Shown here piece by piece: positions 16,588 to 25,945 of a stretch of 64,000 nucleotides of DNA. The position numbers and the translations under genes are program-made. Location of the stretch: positions 62,001 to 126,000 of the forward strand of contig NZ_SNUJ01000002.1 in the NCBI RefSeq assembly GCF_012027395.1. Direction: 5' to 3'. Each line of letters begins with the position of its first letter. Position 1 is the first letter of the stretch. Under the pieces are notes generated by a model. It searched no databases and was not told where the DNA came from. It worked only from the letters and a program-made list of their open reading frames with translations. The stretch is from Thermococcus sp. LS1. GTDB lineage: Archaea > Methanobacteriota_B > Thermococci > Thermococcales > Thermococcaceae.

Positions 16588-18465
16588 ATGGATGCTCTTG
16601 AAAGGCTTGAAAAGCTTCTCGATAAAGAGCAGTTTGAGAAGATTAAAGCCATCGACAATCCGGAGCTTCACAAGTTTTTGGCGGAGTGGATTGAGTGGCT
16701 TGAACCGAGCAAGGTTTTCGTCTGCACCGACAGCGAAGAGGACGAGTTCTACGTCCGCTGGAAGGCGCTCTACTACGGCGAGGAAAAGATTCTCGAGACA
16801 CCGAACCACACCGTCCATTACGATAACTACTATGACCAGGCCCGCGACAAGGCCAATACCAAGCTCCTCGTTCCTGGTGGAAAGAAGATTCCCTTCCTCA
16901 ACACCAAGGATAGGGATGAGGGGTTGAAGGAAATCCGCGAGCTGATGAAAGGAGTTATGAGGGGTAAGGAGCTCTTCGTGTGCTTCTTCGTCCTCGGACC
17001 GAAGAACTCGGTCTTCACGATTCCTGCCGTTCAGCTCACGGATTCTGCTTATGTAGCCCACTCAGAGTTTATTCTTTACAGGAAGGGCTACGAAGAGTTT
17101 AAACGTCTCGGAAGAAGCGCACGCTTCTTCAAGTTTGTCCACTCAGCTGGGGAGCTCGACGAGAGGAAGACGAGCAAGAACCTCGATAAGAGGCGTATCT
17201 ACATCGACCTAGTTGATGAGACCGTTTACTCTGTCAACACCCAGTACGGCGGTAACACGATAGGCCTTAAGAAGCTCGCTTTCAGGCTCACCATCCAGCG
17301 CGCCGTTAGAGAGGGCTGGCTCAGCGAGCACATGTTCCTGATGAGGGTAAACGGCCCCAACGGCAGGAAGACTTACTTCACCGGCGCCTATCCGAGCATG
17401 TGCGGAAAGACATCCACTGCCATGATATCCTGGGAGAACATCGTCGGCGATGATTTGACGTTCATCGTACCCATGAACGGAATAGCCCGTGGAGCAAACG
17501 TTGAGAAGGGTGTCTTTGGCATAATCCAGGGCGTCAATCCCGAGGACGATCCGATAATCTGGCAGGTTCTCCATTCGCCCGTTGAGATAATCTTCTCCAA
17601 CGTCCTCATCAAGGACGGAAAGCCCTACTGGAACGAGATGGGCGTGCCAATACCTGACGAAGGCGAAAACCACAGCGGAAAATGGTGGCGCGGAAAGAAG
17701 GACGCCGAAGGAAACGAGATTCCGCCGAGCCACAAGAACGCTCGCTTCACAGTCAGCCTTGAGCACTTCCCGAACGTTGATCTTGAAGCGCTAGAAGCTC
17801 CCTGCGGCGTCGAGGTCGGTGGCATGATCTTCGGAGGCAGAGACAAGGACACATGGCCGCCGGCCAGGGAAGCCTTCGACTGGAAGCATGGCGTCATAAC
17901 GATGGGTGCTGCTCTTGAGAGTGAGACAACCGCCGCAACCCTTGGAAAGGAAGGAGTTAGGGCCTTCAACCCGATGGCTATACTCGACTTCATGAGCGTT
18001 CCCCTCGGCGAATACATCAAGAACTACCTTAAGTTCGAGAAGAAGCTCAGAAAAGCCCCCAAGATATTCGCGGTGAACTACTTCCTCCGCGATGAGGACG
18101 GCAACTGGCTCAACCATAAGCTCGACAAGGCAGTCTGGCTCAAGTGGATGGAGCTCCGCGTTCACGGCGACGTCGATGCCATAGAGACTCCCATAGGCTA
18201 CATCCCGAAGTATGATGACTTAGCGAGGCTCTTCAGGGAGGTTCTCAACAAGGACTACAGCAAGGAGGACTACGAGAAGCAGTTCACCATTAGGGTTCCG
18301 GAACTTCTGGCGAAGATAGAACGTATCGAGAAGATCTACCGCGAGCAGGTTAAGGAAGTTCCGGAGGAGCTCTTCCAGGTTCTCGAGGAGGAGAGGAAGA
18401 GGCTGCTCGAGGCCAGGGAGAAGTACGGCGACTATATCAGCCCCTTCCAGCTTGAGAAGGCCTGA
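16588..18465 (+). CDS. Phosphoenolpyruvate carboxykinase (GTP)
   Basis: A 625-residue enzyme of the GTP-dependent PEPCK family, interconverting oxaloacetate and phosphoenolpyruvate. The kinase-1a loop is GAYPSMCGKTS, with the hyper-reactive Cys near residue 272, and a metal-binding IVGDDLTFIVP motif follows. HSGKWWRGKKD and SAYVAHSEFILY are further family blocks. Two TATA-like elements precede it, CTTATAAATA (16509-16518) and CTATTTTAATA (16547-16557); the second gives a short leader with GGAGGCGAT. Full length and intact. Its position next to maltodextrin phosphorylase links gluconeogenesis and glycan use. Confidence 0.96.
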   Translation: MDALERLEKLLDKEQFEKIKAIDNPELHKFLAEWIEWLEPSKVFVCTDSEEDEFYVRWKALYYGEEKILETPNHTVHYDNYYDQARDKANTKLLVPGGKKIPFLNTKDRDEGLKEIRELMKGVMRGKELFVCFFVLGPKNSVFTIPAVQLTDSAYVAHSEFILYRKGYEEFKRLGRSARFFKFVHSAGELDERKTSKNLDKRRIYIDLVDETVYSVNTQYGGNTIGLKKLAFRLTIQRAVREGWLSEHMFLMRVNGPNGRKTYFTGAYPSMCGKTSTAMISWENIVGDDLTFIVPMNGIARGANVEKGVFGIIQGVNPEDDPIIWQVLHSPVEIIFSNVLIKDGKPYWNEMGVPIPDEGENHSGKWWRGKKDAEGNEIPPSHKNARFTVSLEHFPNVDLEALEAPCGVEVGGMIFGGRDKDTWPPAREAFDWKHGVITMGAALESETTAATLGKEGVRAFNPMAILDFMSVPLGEYIKNYLKFEKKLRKAPKIFAVNYFLRDEDGNWLNHKLDKAVWLKWMELRVHGDVDAIETPIGYIPKYDDLARLFREVLNKDYSKEDYEKQFTIRVPELLAKIERIEKIYREQVKEVPEELFQVLEEERKRLLEAREKYGDYISPFQLEKA

Positions 18466-18520
18466 GCCCTTCTCTTCTTTTCCTTCTCTGGGTGCACTTT
18501 TCTGGGCACCCCCAAAACCC

Positions 18521-18530
18521 TTTTTAACCC
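18521..18530 (+). promoter_or_regulatory. TATA box of the maltodextrin phosphorylase gene
   Basis: CTTTTTAACC, 46-55 nt before the ATG at 18576, predicts transcription start near 18550. Just upstream (18491-18513) is a GGGTGC...GGCACCC inverted repeat that ends the pckA 3' region and could form a hairpin in that transcript. Confidence 0.5.
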
Positions 18531-18544
18531 CGCTCCCCACATAG

Positions 18545-18561
18545 TATCACCGAAAATGATA
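18545..18561. promoter_or_regulatory. TGM-type sugar-response operator
   Basis: TATCAC-CGAAA-ATGATA matches the Thermococcales glycolytic motif TATCAC-N5-GTGATA with one mismatch (A for the G of the right half). This motif is recognised by Tgr in T. kodakarensis and TrmBL1 in Pyrococcus. It lies downstream of the TATA box and covers the predicted start site, the arrangement in which the regulator represses sugar-degrading genes when maltodextrins are absent. Confidence 0.75.
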
Positions 18562-18575
18562 CATAGGTGGTTGCC

Positions 18576-21077
18576 ATGGCCGACATTGAAACTCCCACCC
18601 ACGATTTAATCAGGGAGAAGCTTCCCCATCCCATCAAGGATTTGGCTGATCTGGCCTACAACTACTGGTGGAGCTGGAACAGAAGGGCAACGAGGCTCTG
18701 GGAGTATATTGACCCGGAACACTGGAGGGAACACAAGAATCCGGTTAAGCTCCTTCTCGACGTTTCTGAGGAGCGCCTTGAGGAGCTTCTGAAGGATGAC
18801 GACTTCATGAACCTCTACGAGCTCGTTATGGAACAGTTCCGGGATTATATGGATCCAGATTCGACCTGGTTCTCAACCAACTATCCCAAGTGGGACAAGC
18901 CCATAGTGTATCTCTGCATGGAGTACGGCATAAGCAGGACTCTGCCCATATACTCTGGTGGTCTGGGAATACTCGCTGGTGACCACGTGAAGACTGCCAG
19001 TGACCTTGGCCTGCCTTTCATAGCAATAGGTCTGCTCTATAAGCACGGCTACTTCAAGCAGGAGATAGACAGAGACGGAAGACAGATCGAGATCTTCCCA
19101 GAGTACAGGCCAGAGGAGATGCCGATAAAACCGGTTCTCGGGAAGGATGGAAAGCCACTTCTTATAGAGGTCCCCATAGAGGATAGAATCGTTTACGCGA
19201 GGGCCTCGGAGGTTGAGGTTGGAAGGGTGAAGATATATCTACTGGACACCGACGTTCCCGAGAACAGCGCGGACGACAGAACCATATGCGACTACCTCTA
19301 CAATGCCGAGATAGACAAGCGCATAAAGCAGGAGATACTTCTAGGAATCGGTGGAATGCGCCTTCTCAAAGCTTTGGGCATTGAACCCGGCGTTGTCCAC
19401 CTCAACGAGGGGCATCCAGCCTTTGCCAACCTCCAGAGGATAGCCTGGTACATGGATGAAGGGTTGACCTTTACCGAGGCGTTGAGTATTGTCAGAGGGA
19501 CTACGGTTTTCACCACGCACACCCCAGTTCCAGCGGGCCACGACCGCTTCCCAATTGAGGAGGTCAGGAAGAGACTCGCCAAGTTCCTTGAGGGTAAGGA
19601 CGAGAGACTCCTAGAGCTCGGCCGCGAGGGGGATGAAATCAATATGACCCTACTGGCCATAAGAACTTCCAGCTACGTCAACGGCGTCAGCAAGCTCCAT
19701 GCCGAGGTAAGCAAGCGCATGTGGCAGAATCTTTGGCCCGGAGTTCCACTGGATGAGATACCCATCGAGGGCATCACCAACGGCGTACACACCATGACCT
19801 GGGTTCACAGCGAGATGAGAAAGCTCTTTGACCGCTATCTCGGAAAGGCATGGCGCGAGCACACGAACATCGAGGGTCTGTGGTACGCCATTGAGAGGAT
19901 TCCCGATGAAGAGCTCTGGGAGGCCCATCTTAAGGCCAAAAGGGAGTTCATAGAGCTACTAAAGAGAAAGATTAAGGCAAGGAACGAGAGGCTTGGAATA
20001 GATGATCCCCTGCCGGAGATAGACGAGAACGCGCTCATCATAGGCTTCGCCCGGCGCTTCGCGACCTACAAGCGCGCCACCCTACTCTTTACGGATATTG
20101 AAAGGCTCAAGAGACTTCTGAACAACCCAGAGAGGCCAGTCTACATAGTCTTTGGTGGAAAGGCCCATCCAATGGACGAGGCTGGCAAAGAGTTCCTAAA
20201 GAAAGTCTACGAGGTCTCTCAGATGCCCGAGTTCAGGGGCAAGATATTCGTCCTTGAGAACTACGATATGGGAAGTGCAAGGCTCATGGTGGCTGGAGTT
20301 GACCTCTGGCTCAACAACCCGCGCAGGCCGATGGAAGCGAGCGGAACGAGTGGAATGAAGGCCGGGCTGAACGGAGTGCTCAACGCGAGCATCTACGAGG
20401 GCTGGTGGGTGGAAGGCTACAACGGCAGGAATGGGTGGATCATTGGAGAGGAGAGCACGGAGTCCGAAACCGAGGCCGACGACATAAAGGACGCAGAGAG
20501 TCTCTACAACCTGCTGGAGAGGGAGATAATCCCAACCTACTACGGCAACCGCGGGAAATGGATTTACATGATGAAGGAGAGCATCAAGAGCATAGCCCCG
20601 CGCTTCAGCACTCACAGGATGGTCAAGGAGTACATGGATCGCTTCTATTCCAAGGCTATGAGCAACTACATCTGGCTCACGAGGGATAACTACATCGGTG
20701 CCAAAGAGATGGCCACATGGAAAGATCGTGTTATCGGTGCATGGGACAACGTGAGCATCGAAAATGTCGTCATAAAAGATGGAAGCAGACTCGAGGTCCT
20801 CGTCTACCTTGATGGACTTAAGCCCGAAGACGTTCGTCTCGAGCTCTACTACGGCGTCCGTGCCGAGGAGCACCGCATAGAGAAGCCGCATATCGTTGAG
20901 CTGAGGCATCCAAAGGAGCTCGGGGATGGAAGGTGGCTCTACACCTATGAGGGAAGCGCTCTGAGGCACCTTGGTGACTCCTGCTGGCACTATGCGATAA
21001 GGATCTACCCCCACCACGAAAAGCTGCCCCACCGGTTCTTGCTTGGATTGGTGAAGTGGAGAGGTCTCTTCGAGTGA
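18576..21077 (+). CDS. Maltodextrin (alpha-glucan) phosphorylase
   Basis: An 833-residue GT35 enzyme releasing glucose 1-phosphate from maltodextrins with inorganic phosphate, using PLP. The PLP lysine is in EASGTSGMKAGLNG (Lys near residue 595); other blocks are YSGGLGILAGDH and FARRFATYKRA. The 100-residue N-terminal DUF3417 domain (NYWWSWNRRATRLWEYIDPE) is typical of the archaeal/Thermotoga-type short phosphorylases. The ATG at 18576 follows AGGTGG; the GTG at 18567 is inside that site. It is controlled by the TGM operator described above. Confidence 0.95.
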   Translation: MADIETPTHDLIREKLPHPIKDLADLAYNYWWSWNRRATRLWEYIDPEHWREHKNPVKLLLDVSEERLEELLKDDDFMNLYELVMEQFRDYMDPDSTWFSTNYPKWDKPIVYLCMEYGISRTLPIYSGGLGILAGDHVKTASDLGLPFIAIGLLYKHGYFKQEIDRDGRQIEIFPEYRPEEMPIKPVLGKDGKPLLIEVPIEDRIVYARASEVEVGRVKIYLLDTDVPENSADDRTICDYLYNAEIDKRIKQEILLGIGGMRLLKALGIEPGVVHLNEGHPAFANLQRIAWYMDEGLTFTEALSIVRGTTVFTTHTPVPAGHDRFPIEEVRKRLAKFLEGKDERLLELGREGDEINMTLLAIRTSSYVNGVSKLHAEVSKRMWQNLWPGVPLDEIPIEGITNGVHTMTWVHSEMRKLFDRYLGKAWREHTNIEGLWYAIERIPDEELWEAHLKAKREFIELLKRKIKARNERLGIDDPLPEIDENALIIGFARRFATYKRATLLFTDIERLKRLLNNPERPVYIVFGGKAHPMDEAGKEFLKKVYEVSQMPEFRGKIFVLENYDMGSARLMVAGVDLWLNNPRRPMEASGTSGMKAGLNGVLNASIYEGWWVEGYNGRNGWIIGEESTESETEADDIKDAESLYNLLEREIIPTYYGNRGKWIYMMKESIKSIAPRFSTHRMVKEYMDRFYSKAMSNYIWLTRDNYIGAKEMATWKDRVIGAWDNVSIENVVIKDGSRLEVLVYLDGLKPEDVRLELYYGVRAEEHRIEKPHIVELRHPKELGDGRWLYTYEGSALRHLGDSCWHYAIRIYPHHEKLPHRFLLGLVKWRGLFE

Positions 21078-21215
21078 GTCTTTCCCCTTTGTTTCATTTT
21101 TGGCAAAATTTGCTCCATAAACTGGAAGTAAGAACTTTTAGACGTTCTTCGTGGGGAGTCATCTTTTTAACCTCAAAAGTCCATTGTGGGATATATAAAC
21201 CAAGGGGGTGAAACC

Positions 21216-22502
21216 ATGGACGAGATTAAGAAGTGGACAATATACTTGATATTCCTTGTTGCCGGATTTGCCACTGGAGTAGGTAGCATCGGTCTGTTCC
21301 CGCAGTTCTGGCTCCAGTATGGTCTGACTGGAATGATTGTGCACTTGATATTCCTTGCAATACTGACGTACGTCGCAATACTCGAGGCTGAGACCGTTAT
21401 GAAGTCCGGCTACTACTTCGTTGAACTCTACAACAAGGTCTCAAAGCGGCCTGCTATGGTGCTCTCAATCTTTGCCGCTATTGCAATGTTCCTCTCGTAC
21501 TACACCGCCAATACCATGCTGACTGTTCTCTCGCCGGTTCTGGGAACGGGAACGGTTGCAAGGCTCATAGCCAAGATACTGATGTTTGCTATAGTCTTTG
21601 TTATCCTCACTAGGGCCAAAGAGAAGACCTTTGCAATCATGGCGATAGGTTCTGTGATATTTGTTGTTGCGGTTACGATAACTACGGTTGCGTTCAAGTT
21701 GCAGATATCTGAGAGCGCCACTTTCCTCGGAATGGCCAAGCACATGCTCGTTGCAAGGCACCCAATAACCCTTGATCTCATAAAAGCTGCTGCTGAAAGG
21801 GCAATCTACGGTGTTGGACTTGGATTTGCATTCTACTTGATGCTTGGAAGCTTTATCAACGAGCGCTTCAACGCGAAGGTAATCATTGGGGCTGGAATTC
21901 TGGTTCAGCTTTTCATCGGGGTTCTATCAACGATAACCGTTGTCTATGCAATTGCCCCCACCACGCCTGACAGACTTCTCCAGTATGTCTATGGTGGCGA
22001 AGAGGGTGCTATTCAGCTCATGGGCGAACTGCCACACATCCTTGCAGACTATCCGACGCTGATACTCCTCATAGGAATCTCGGCGTTCTTTGCGGGTATC
22101 ACCAGCCTGTTGCCAACTGCTGAGGTCGGTCTCCAGATAGTTGAATCAACCCTAAGGGTGAGCAGGAATAAAGCTGCCACCTATCTTGTAGCTGTGGCCC
22201 TTGCAATAGGCGTAGTCGACTCCTCGCCCTCAATAGCTGACATGGTGCTCAAGGCAGTGACTGTGATAACATTCTTCACGGCAATTTTTGAGCTCTACCC
22301 GGTGCTGACTTCCAAGGAAAAGCCACAAACTTCAGCCCTCGCAATAGCTGGAATAGCAGCGGTGCTGTTCCCCGTTGGTGGTCTCTACGCCCTATTTGCA
22401 GTCTTCAGGGCTGGCGGCGTCTACGTTGTCTCGGGAATCATTGCCGCGGTAGTGATTCTGTTCGGTCTCTTCGGCGACAAACTAGTACCTGAAAAGGCCT
22501 GA
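21216..22502 (+). CDS. Sodium-dependent transporter of the NSS/SNF family
   Basis: A 428-residue membrane protein with about 11 hydrophobic helices. Helix 1 reads LIFLVAGFATGVGSIGLFPQ, the unwound Na+ site of neurotransmitter:sodium symporters (GxGNxWRFP in better-known members, here weakened), and helix 8 has FFAGITSLLPTAEVGLQI with the Na2-site serines. The likely substrate is an amino acid. The ATG at 21216 follows GGGGGTG; TATA CTTTTTAAC near 21163-21171 gives a leader of about 20 nt. A 6-bp inverted repeat AAGAAC...GTTCTT (about 21130-21149) lies just upstream. Single-gene unit. Confidence 0.85.
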   Translation: MDEIKKWTIYLIFLVAGFATGVGSIGLFPQFWLQYGLTGMIVHLIFLAILTYVAILEAETVMKSGYYFVELYNKVSKRPAMVLSIFAAIAMFLSYYTANTMLTVLSPVLGTGTVARLIAKILMFAIVFVILTRAKEKTFAIMAIGSVIFVVAVTITTVAFKLQISESATFLGMAKHMLVARHPITLDLIKAAAERAIYGVGLGFAFYLMLGSFINERFNAKVIIGAGILVQLFIGVLSTITVVYAIAPTTPDRLLQYVYGGEEGAIQLMGELPHILADYPTLILLIGISAFFAGITSLLPTAEVGLQIVESTLRVSRNKAATYLVAVALAIGVVDSSPSIADMVLKAVTVITFFTAIFELYPVLTSKEKPQTSALAIAGIAAVLFPVGGLYALFAVFRAGGVYVVSGIIAAVVILFGLFGDKLVPEKA

Positions 22503-22550
22503 ATATGCCCCTTATCCTTTTTTGTTTTGCATGAAAAATAAAAGAAGATG

Positions 22551-24272
22551 TCACTTGTGGGCGAATATCGCCACCACTTTCTCGGGCATTACATCATCTA
22601 TTCTTACAAAGCCGAAACGCTCAAACTGGACAACGTCATCGACCTTGACGTTGGCGTCACTCTCGAGCAGGCCTTTTCTGACTATCAGCTCGTCGCCTTG
22701 CGGGATGAGAACCTCACAGGCCCTGCCTTCAGTGACCCAGTGCACCATCCTCCAGCGGTTCTCTCTGGCGATTTCGTAGTCAACGCTGTGGAACCTGGCT
22801 TTTATGCCTTCCTCTGAAACTTCGAGGATTTCCACGTTGAAGAGATCCTTGAGGCGGACGAAGCTGCCCGGTTTGAACAGTCCCATATCATCCTTGGAGA
22901 CGTAGACGGGCCTGCCTGGCTTGAACTTAAGCTTTCTGACTCCCCTGTCCGGGTGGTCTGGATGCAGCGGTATCTCTGCCACGAACTCTTCATCGTAGCC
23001 TTCAATGTACATCGGTATCGGGTCAGCAACGAAGAAGTAGCGATTGGCTATTGGCTCGATTATGCGCCTGTTTATGGCGGCAAGATTGTCCCAGCTTATC
23101 GTCGTGTCGCTCCTCTTGAGGCCAACCTCGATAATAAGCTCTCTTATAGCCTCTGGCCTTATACCGCGCCTTTTGAGTGCCCTTATGGTTCCAAGCCTTG
23201 GATCATCCCAGCCGAGGTATTTACCTTCCTCTATTCCCTTCCTCGTCTTAGACTTGCTGAGAATGACACCCTCAATTGAGAGCCTGCCGTGGTGAACGGT
23301 GACAGGATATTCCCAGCCAAAGTAATCATAGACATAGCGCTGTCTTGTCTCGTTCTCGGCGTGTTCCTGGCCGCGGAAGATGTGCGTAACGCCTAGCTCA
23401 TGGTCGTCTATGGCTGAGGCGAAGTTGTAAAGCGGCCAGACGCGGTACTTGTCACCGGTTCTCGGATGGTTCGGGTTGTCGATTATCCTAAGAGCGGGCC
23501 AGTCGCGAACGGCGGGGTTCGGATGCTTAAGATCGGTCTTTATTCTAACTACCGCTTCGCCTTCTTTATATTCGCCGTTGAGCATCTTTCTCCAGCGCTC
23601 GAGCTGAACCTCTACCGGCTCTTCCCTGTGCGGGCAGGCAATTCCCTTATCCCTCAGCTCGCGGAACTTCTCCGGCGGGCAGGTGCAGACGTAGGCCTTG
23701 CCCATCTTGATGAGTTCTTCTGCGTACTTATAGTAGATTTCAAGTCTGTCGCTGGCTATGTGGATTTCGTCAATCTGGAAGCCGAGCCACTTGAGGTCTT
23801 CGATGATCCAGTCGTAGAACTTAGGTTCGGGTCTTTTGACCTTTGGATCAGTGTCGTCGAAGCGGAGAATGAACTTGCCGCCATAGAGCCTCGCGTACTC
23901 GTGGCTTAGGATAGCAGCACGGGCATTACCGAGGTGGAAGGCCCCGTCTGGGTTGGGTGCAAAGCGCGTAACCACCTTACCCTTCTCTGCCTTCGGGAGG
24001 GGTGGAAGACCTTTCTTTTCCTCTTTCTTTTCCTTCTTTGCCTCGAAGAACTCTGGGTAAATCTCCTTCAGCTTTGCCTCCTGTTCCTCGATGCTCATTC
24101 CATTGACCTGCTCCACTATCTGGTTGACGAGAGGGATTATCTCCTTTGCTTTGGGCCTAAGTTCCGGGTTCTCGCCGAGAACCTTCCCTATCACAGCCTT
24201 CGGGTTGGCCTTGCCCTTGTGGCTGATCGCGTTGATGAGCGCGTACTTCATAATCAGCTCTTCCACGTTCAT
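22551..24272 (-). CDS. gltX: Glutamyl-tRNA synthetase
   Basis: A 573-residue class I synthetase of the archaeal/eukaryotic GlxRS type, charging tRNA-Glu. An N-terminal extension of about 95 residues precedes the catalytic domain. The HIGH-like sequence is APNPDGAFHLGNARAA and the KMSKS-like loop is VILSKSKTRKG. The C-terminal half is the all-beta anticodon-binding domain typical of this branch. I take the ATG at 24272, 5 nt after GGTGA; the GTG at 24281 overlaps the ribosome-binding site. A 57-residue membrane protein gene lies just upstream. Confidence 0.95.
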   Translation of the reverse strand: MNVEELIMKYALINAISHKGKANPKAVIGKVLGENPELRPKAKEIIPLVNQIVEQVNGMSIEEQEAKLKEIYPEFFEAKKEKKEEKKGLPPLPKAEKGKVVTRFAPNPDGAFHLGNARAAILSHEYARLYGGKFILRFDDTDPKVKRPEPKFYDWIIEDLKWLGFQIDEIHIASDRLEIYYKYAEELIKMGKAYVCTCPPEKFRELRDKGIACPHREEPVEVQLERWRKMLNGEYKEGEAVVRIKTDLKHPNPAVRDWPALRIIDNPNHPRTGDKYRVWPLYNFASAIDDHELGVTHIFRGQEHAENETRQRYVYDYFGWEYPVTVHHGRLSIEGVILSKSKTRKGIEEGKYLGWDDPRLGTIRALKRRGIRPEAIRELIIEVGLKRSDTTISWDNLAAINRRIIEPIANRYFFVADPIPMYIEGYDEEFVAEIPLHPDHPDRGVRKLKFKPGRPVYVSKDDMGLFKPGSFVRLKDLFNVEILEVSEEGIKARFHSVDYEIARENRWRMVHWVTEGRACEVLIPQGDELIVRKGLLESDANVKVDDVVQFERFGFVRIDDVMPEKVVAIFAHK

Positions 24273-24312
24273 TCTCCTCACCGGGGGAAGAAGGAAGGGA
24301 GGAGTTATAAAG

Positions 24313-24486
24313 TTACTCCCCTTCGCAACGTGGTTTTTCCTTCCGTTTCTTCTGCGGTAGGAGTATCTCCAAGAACACCATGGTTAAGCCGAGGATTCCG
24401 AAGAACATGCCTCCGTTATTGCCCATCAGTATTCCAAAGAGAATGAACGAAATTCCCAAGAGCATCAGCTCGAGACCATCGTCCAT
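24313..24486 (-). CDS. Small membrane protein
   Basis: A 57-residue ORF starting MDDGLELMLLGISFILFGIL, followed by a second hydrophobic segment (FFGILGLTMVFLEILL) and a basic tail QKKRKEKPRCEGE. Two transmembrane helices with a cytoplasmic positive C-terminus are predicted. GGTGG lies 4 nt before the ATG and a TATA-like CTTTTAACTT near 24510-24520 sits at promoter distance. Short, but the regulatory signals and amphipathic composition support a real gene. Function unknown. Confidence 0.7.
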   Translation of the reverse strand: MDDGLELMLLGISFILFGILMGNNGGMFFGILGLTMVFLEILLPQKKRKEKPRCEGE

Positions 24487-24554
24487 AGAACCACCAGAAA
24501 ATTCTACCCAAAGAAGTTAAAAGTTTTGTGATGAGAAATAAGAAGGTGCGGAGC

Positions 24555-25871
24555 TCACTCCGCAAAGGTCACTATCTTGAGATTGACCGGCCTTCTGACG
24601 ACGTTGTACTTCCTTGCTCCAACAAGGTACTTTACCCCGCTCTCGCTGACAGTGTCGATGAGCCTCTGGGTTATGACGCCGTTGAAGACGACGGCATAAA
24701 CGTCCTTTCTCTCCTTGAGCTGGTTGGTGAGCTCCCTGACGGGTATCTCTGCTATGATGTTCTTGTCCTTGTCGAGTAGGAGCGCCATCGAGTCCTTGGA
24801 GCTCTTGACCTTCTCGATGAACTTGCCGAACTCGTCCAGCTCGCTCGGCCTGGGCTGCTGAATCGGCTTGACTATCTTCTCTTCCCTCTCTCTGGGCTCT
24901 GGCTTCTCTATTGGCTTTGGTGCCGGTGCTGGAGCCGGTGCAGGTGCTGGCGGTTTGACCTCCCTTGCCTTCTCCTCCCTGCCGTTCTTGGCCTTTTCCT
25001 TCTCCTTTATGACCTCGTAGAAGTTCCTACCCTTGTAGAATATCTCAGTTATGACCTGCTCAGCAGGCACCTTGCTCCTCAGTGCCTTCACTATCTCCTT
25101 CTTGGTGAGCTCTTCGACTTCCTTGCCCTCTGGTGCCCTGGCGACATAGTCAACATCTGCGACCTGAAGGAGCTCCTTGAGTATGAGCTCTCCACCGCGA
25201 TCGCCGTCGGTGAAGGCGGTAACGATGCGCTCCTTGCTGAGCTTTATGATGGTCTCCGGAACTGAGGTGCCTTCGACGGCTATGGCGTTCTTTATGCCGT
25301 GCTTGAGCAGGTTGAGCACATCCGCCCTTCCCTCAACGACAATGATTGAGTCGGAGAACGGCACATGCGGTCCGGCGGGGAGCTTCTCCGGGCCGTACTC
25401 GATGAGCTCCTTAGCCCTAACAGCCTTCTTGACTTCCTCTGTGAGCTCTTGGGTCTCTGGAATCTCTTGCTCCATGAGGGTCTCAAGTATCTCCTTGGCC
25501 CTCTCGATAATGTACTTCCTCTTGGTTGCCCTGACGTCCTCTATGCGGAGGACCTTTATTTTGGCCTCTGCTGGACCGACCCTGTCTATCGTCTCAAGTG
25601 CGGCCGCCAAAATGGCCGTCTCAACCCTATCAAGGCTCGAAGGAACGGTTATCGTTCCGTAAGTTTTTCCGGCCTTTGTGTGAACCTCAACCCTTATTCT
25701 TCCAATTCTTCCGGTCTTTTGAAGCTCCCTTAGGTCCAGATCGTCACCGAGAAGACCTTCAGTCTGGCCAAAAATAGCACCAACAACGTCAGGCCTTTCG
25801 ACGATTCCATTGGCTTCAAACTCGGCGTAGATTACGTATTTAGTAGTTCCGAATTCATCTTTGGCTGACAT
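24555..25871 (-). CDS. dnaG: DnaG-type primase
   Basis: A 438-residue archaeal DnaG, a Toprim protein found with the exosome and with primase activity. The N-terminal DELGTTKYVIYAE-like block is DEFGTTKYVIYAEFEANGIV. The Toprim core has IIVVEGRADVLNLLKHG and FTDGDRGGELILKELL (acidic DGD). An Ala/Pro-rich linker near residues 285-320 precedes a C-terminal domain. GGTGGTGGT precedes the ATG at 25871. An in-frame ATG at 25949 forms an ATGA overlap with the Toprim gene behind GGAGGGG and would add 26 basic residues; both starts are plausible. Confidence 0.93.
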   Translation of the reverse strand: MSAKDEFGTTKYVIYAEFEANGIVERPDVVGAIFGQTEGLLGDDLDLRELQKTGRIGRIRVEVHTKAGKTYGTITVPSSLDRVETAILAAALETIDRVGPAEAKIKVLRIEDVRATKRKYIIERAKEILETLMEQEIPETQELTEEVKKAVRAKELIEYGPEKLPAGPHVPFSDSIIVVEGRADVLNLLKHGIKNAIAVEGTSVPETIIKLSKERIVTAFTDGDRGGELILKELLQVADVDYVARAPEGKEVEELTKKEIVKALRSKVPAEQVITEIFYKGRNFYEVIKEKEKAKNGREEKAREVKPPAPAPAPAPAPKPIEKPEPREREEKIVKPIQQPRPSELDEFGKFIEKVKSSKDSMALLLDKDKNIIAEIPVRELTNQLKERKDVYAVVFNGVITQRLIDTVSESGVKYLVGARKYNVVRRPVNLKIVTFAE

Positions 25872-25945
25872 ACCACCACCCTCTTTTCGTTTTTCAAACT
25901 TCTGCTTTTCAGCCAAAATGTGGTGAAGCACTGTCTTCTTCCTCT

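Noticed and set aside
24527-24555. GTGATGA upstream of dnaG 3' end as box C of a C/D RNA
   Set aside because: No CTGA at 12 nt and no second box pair or terminal stem.
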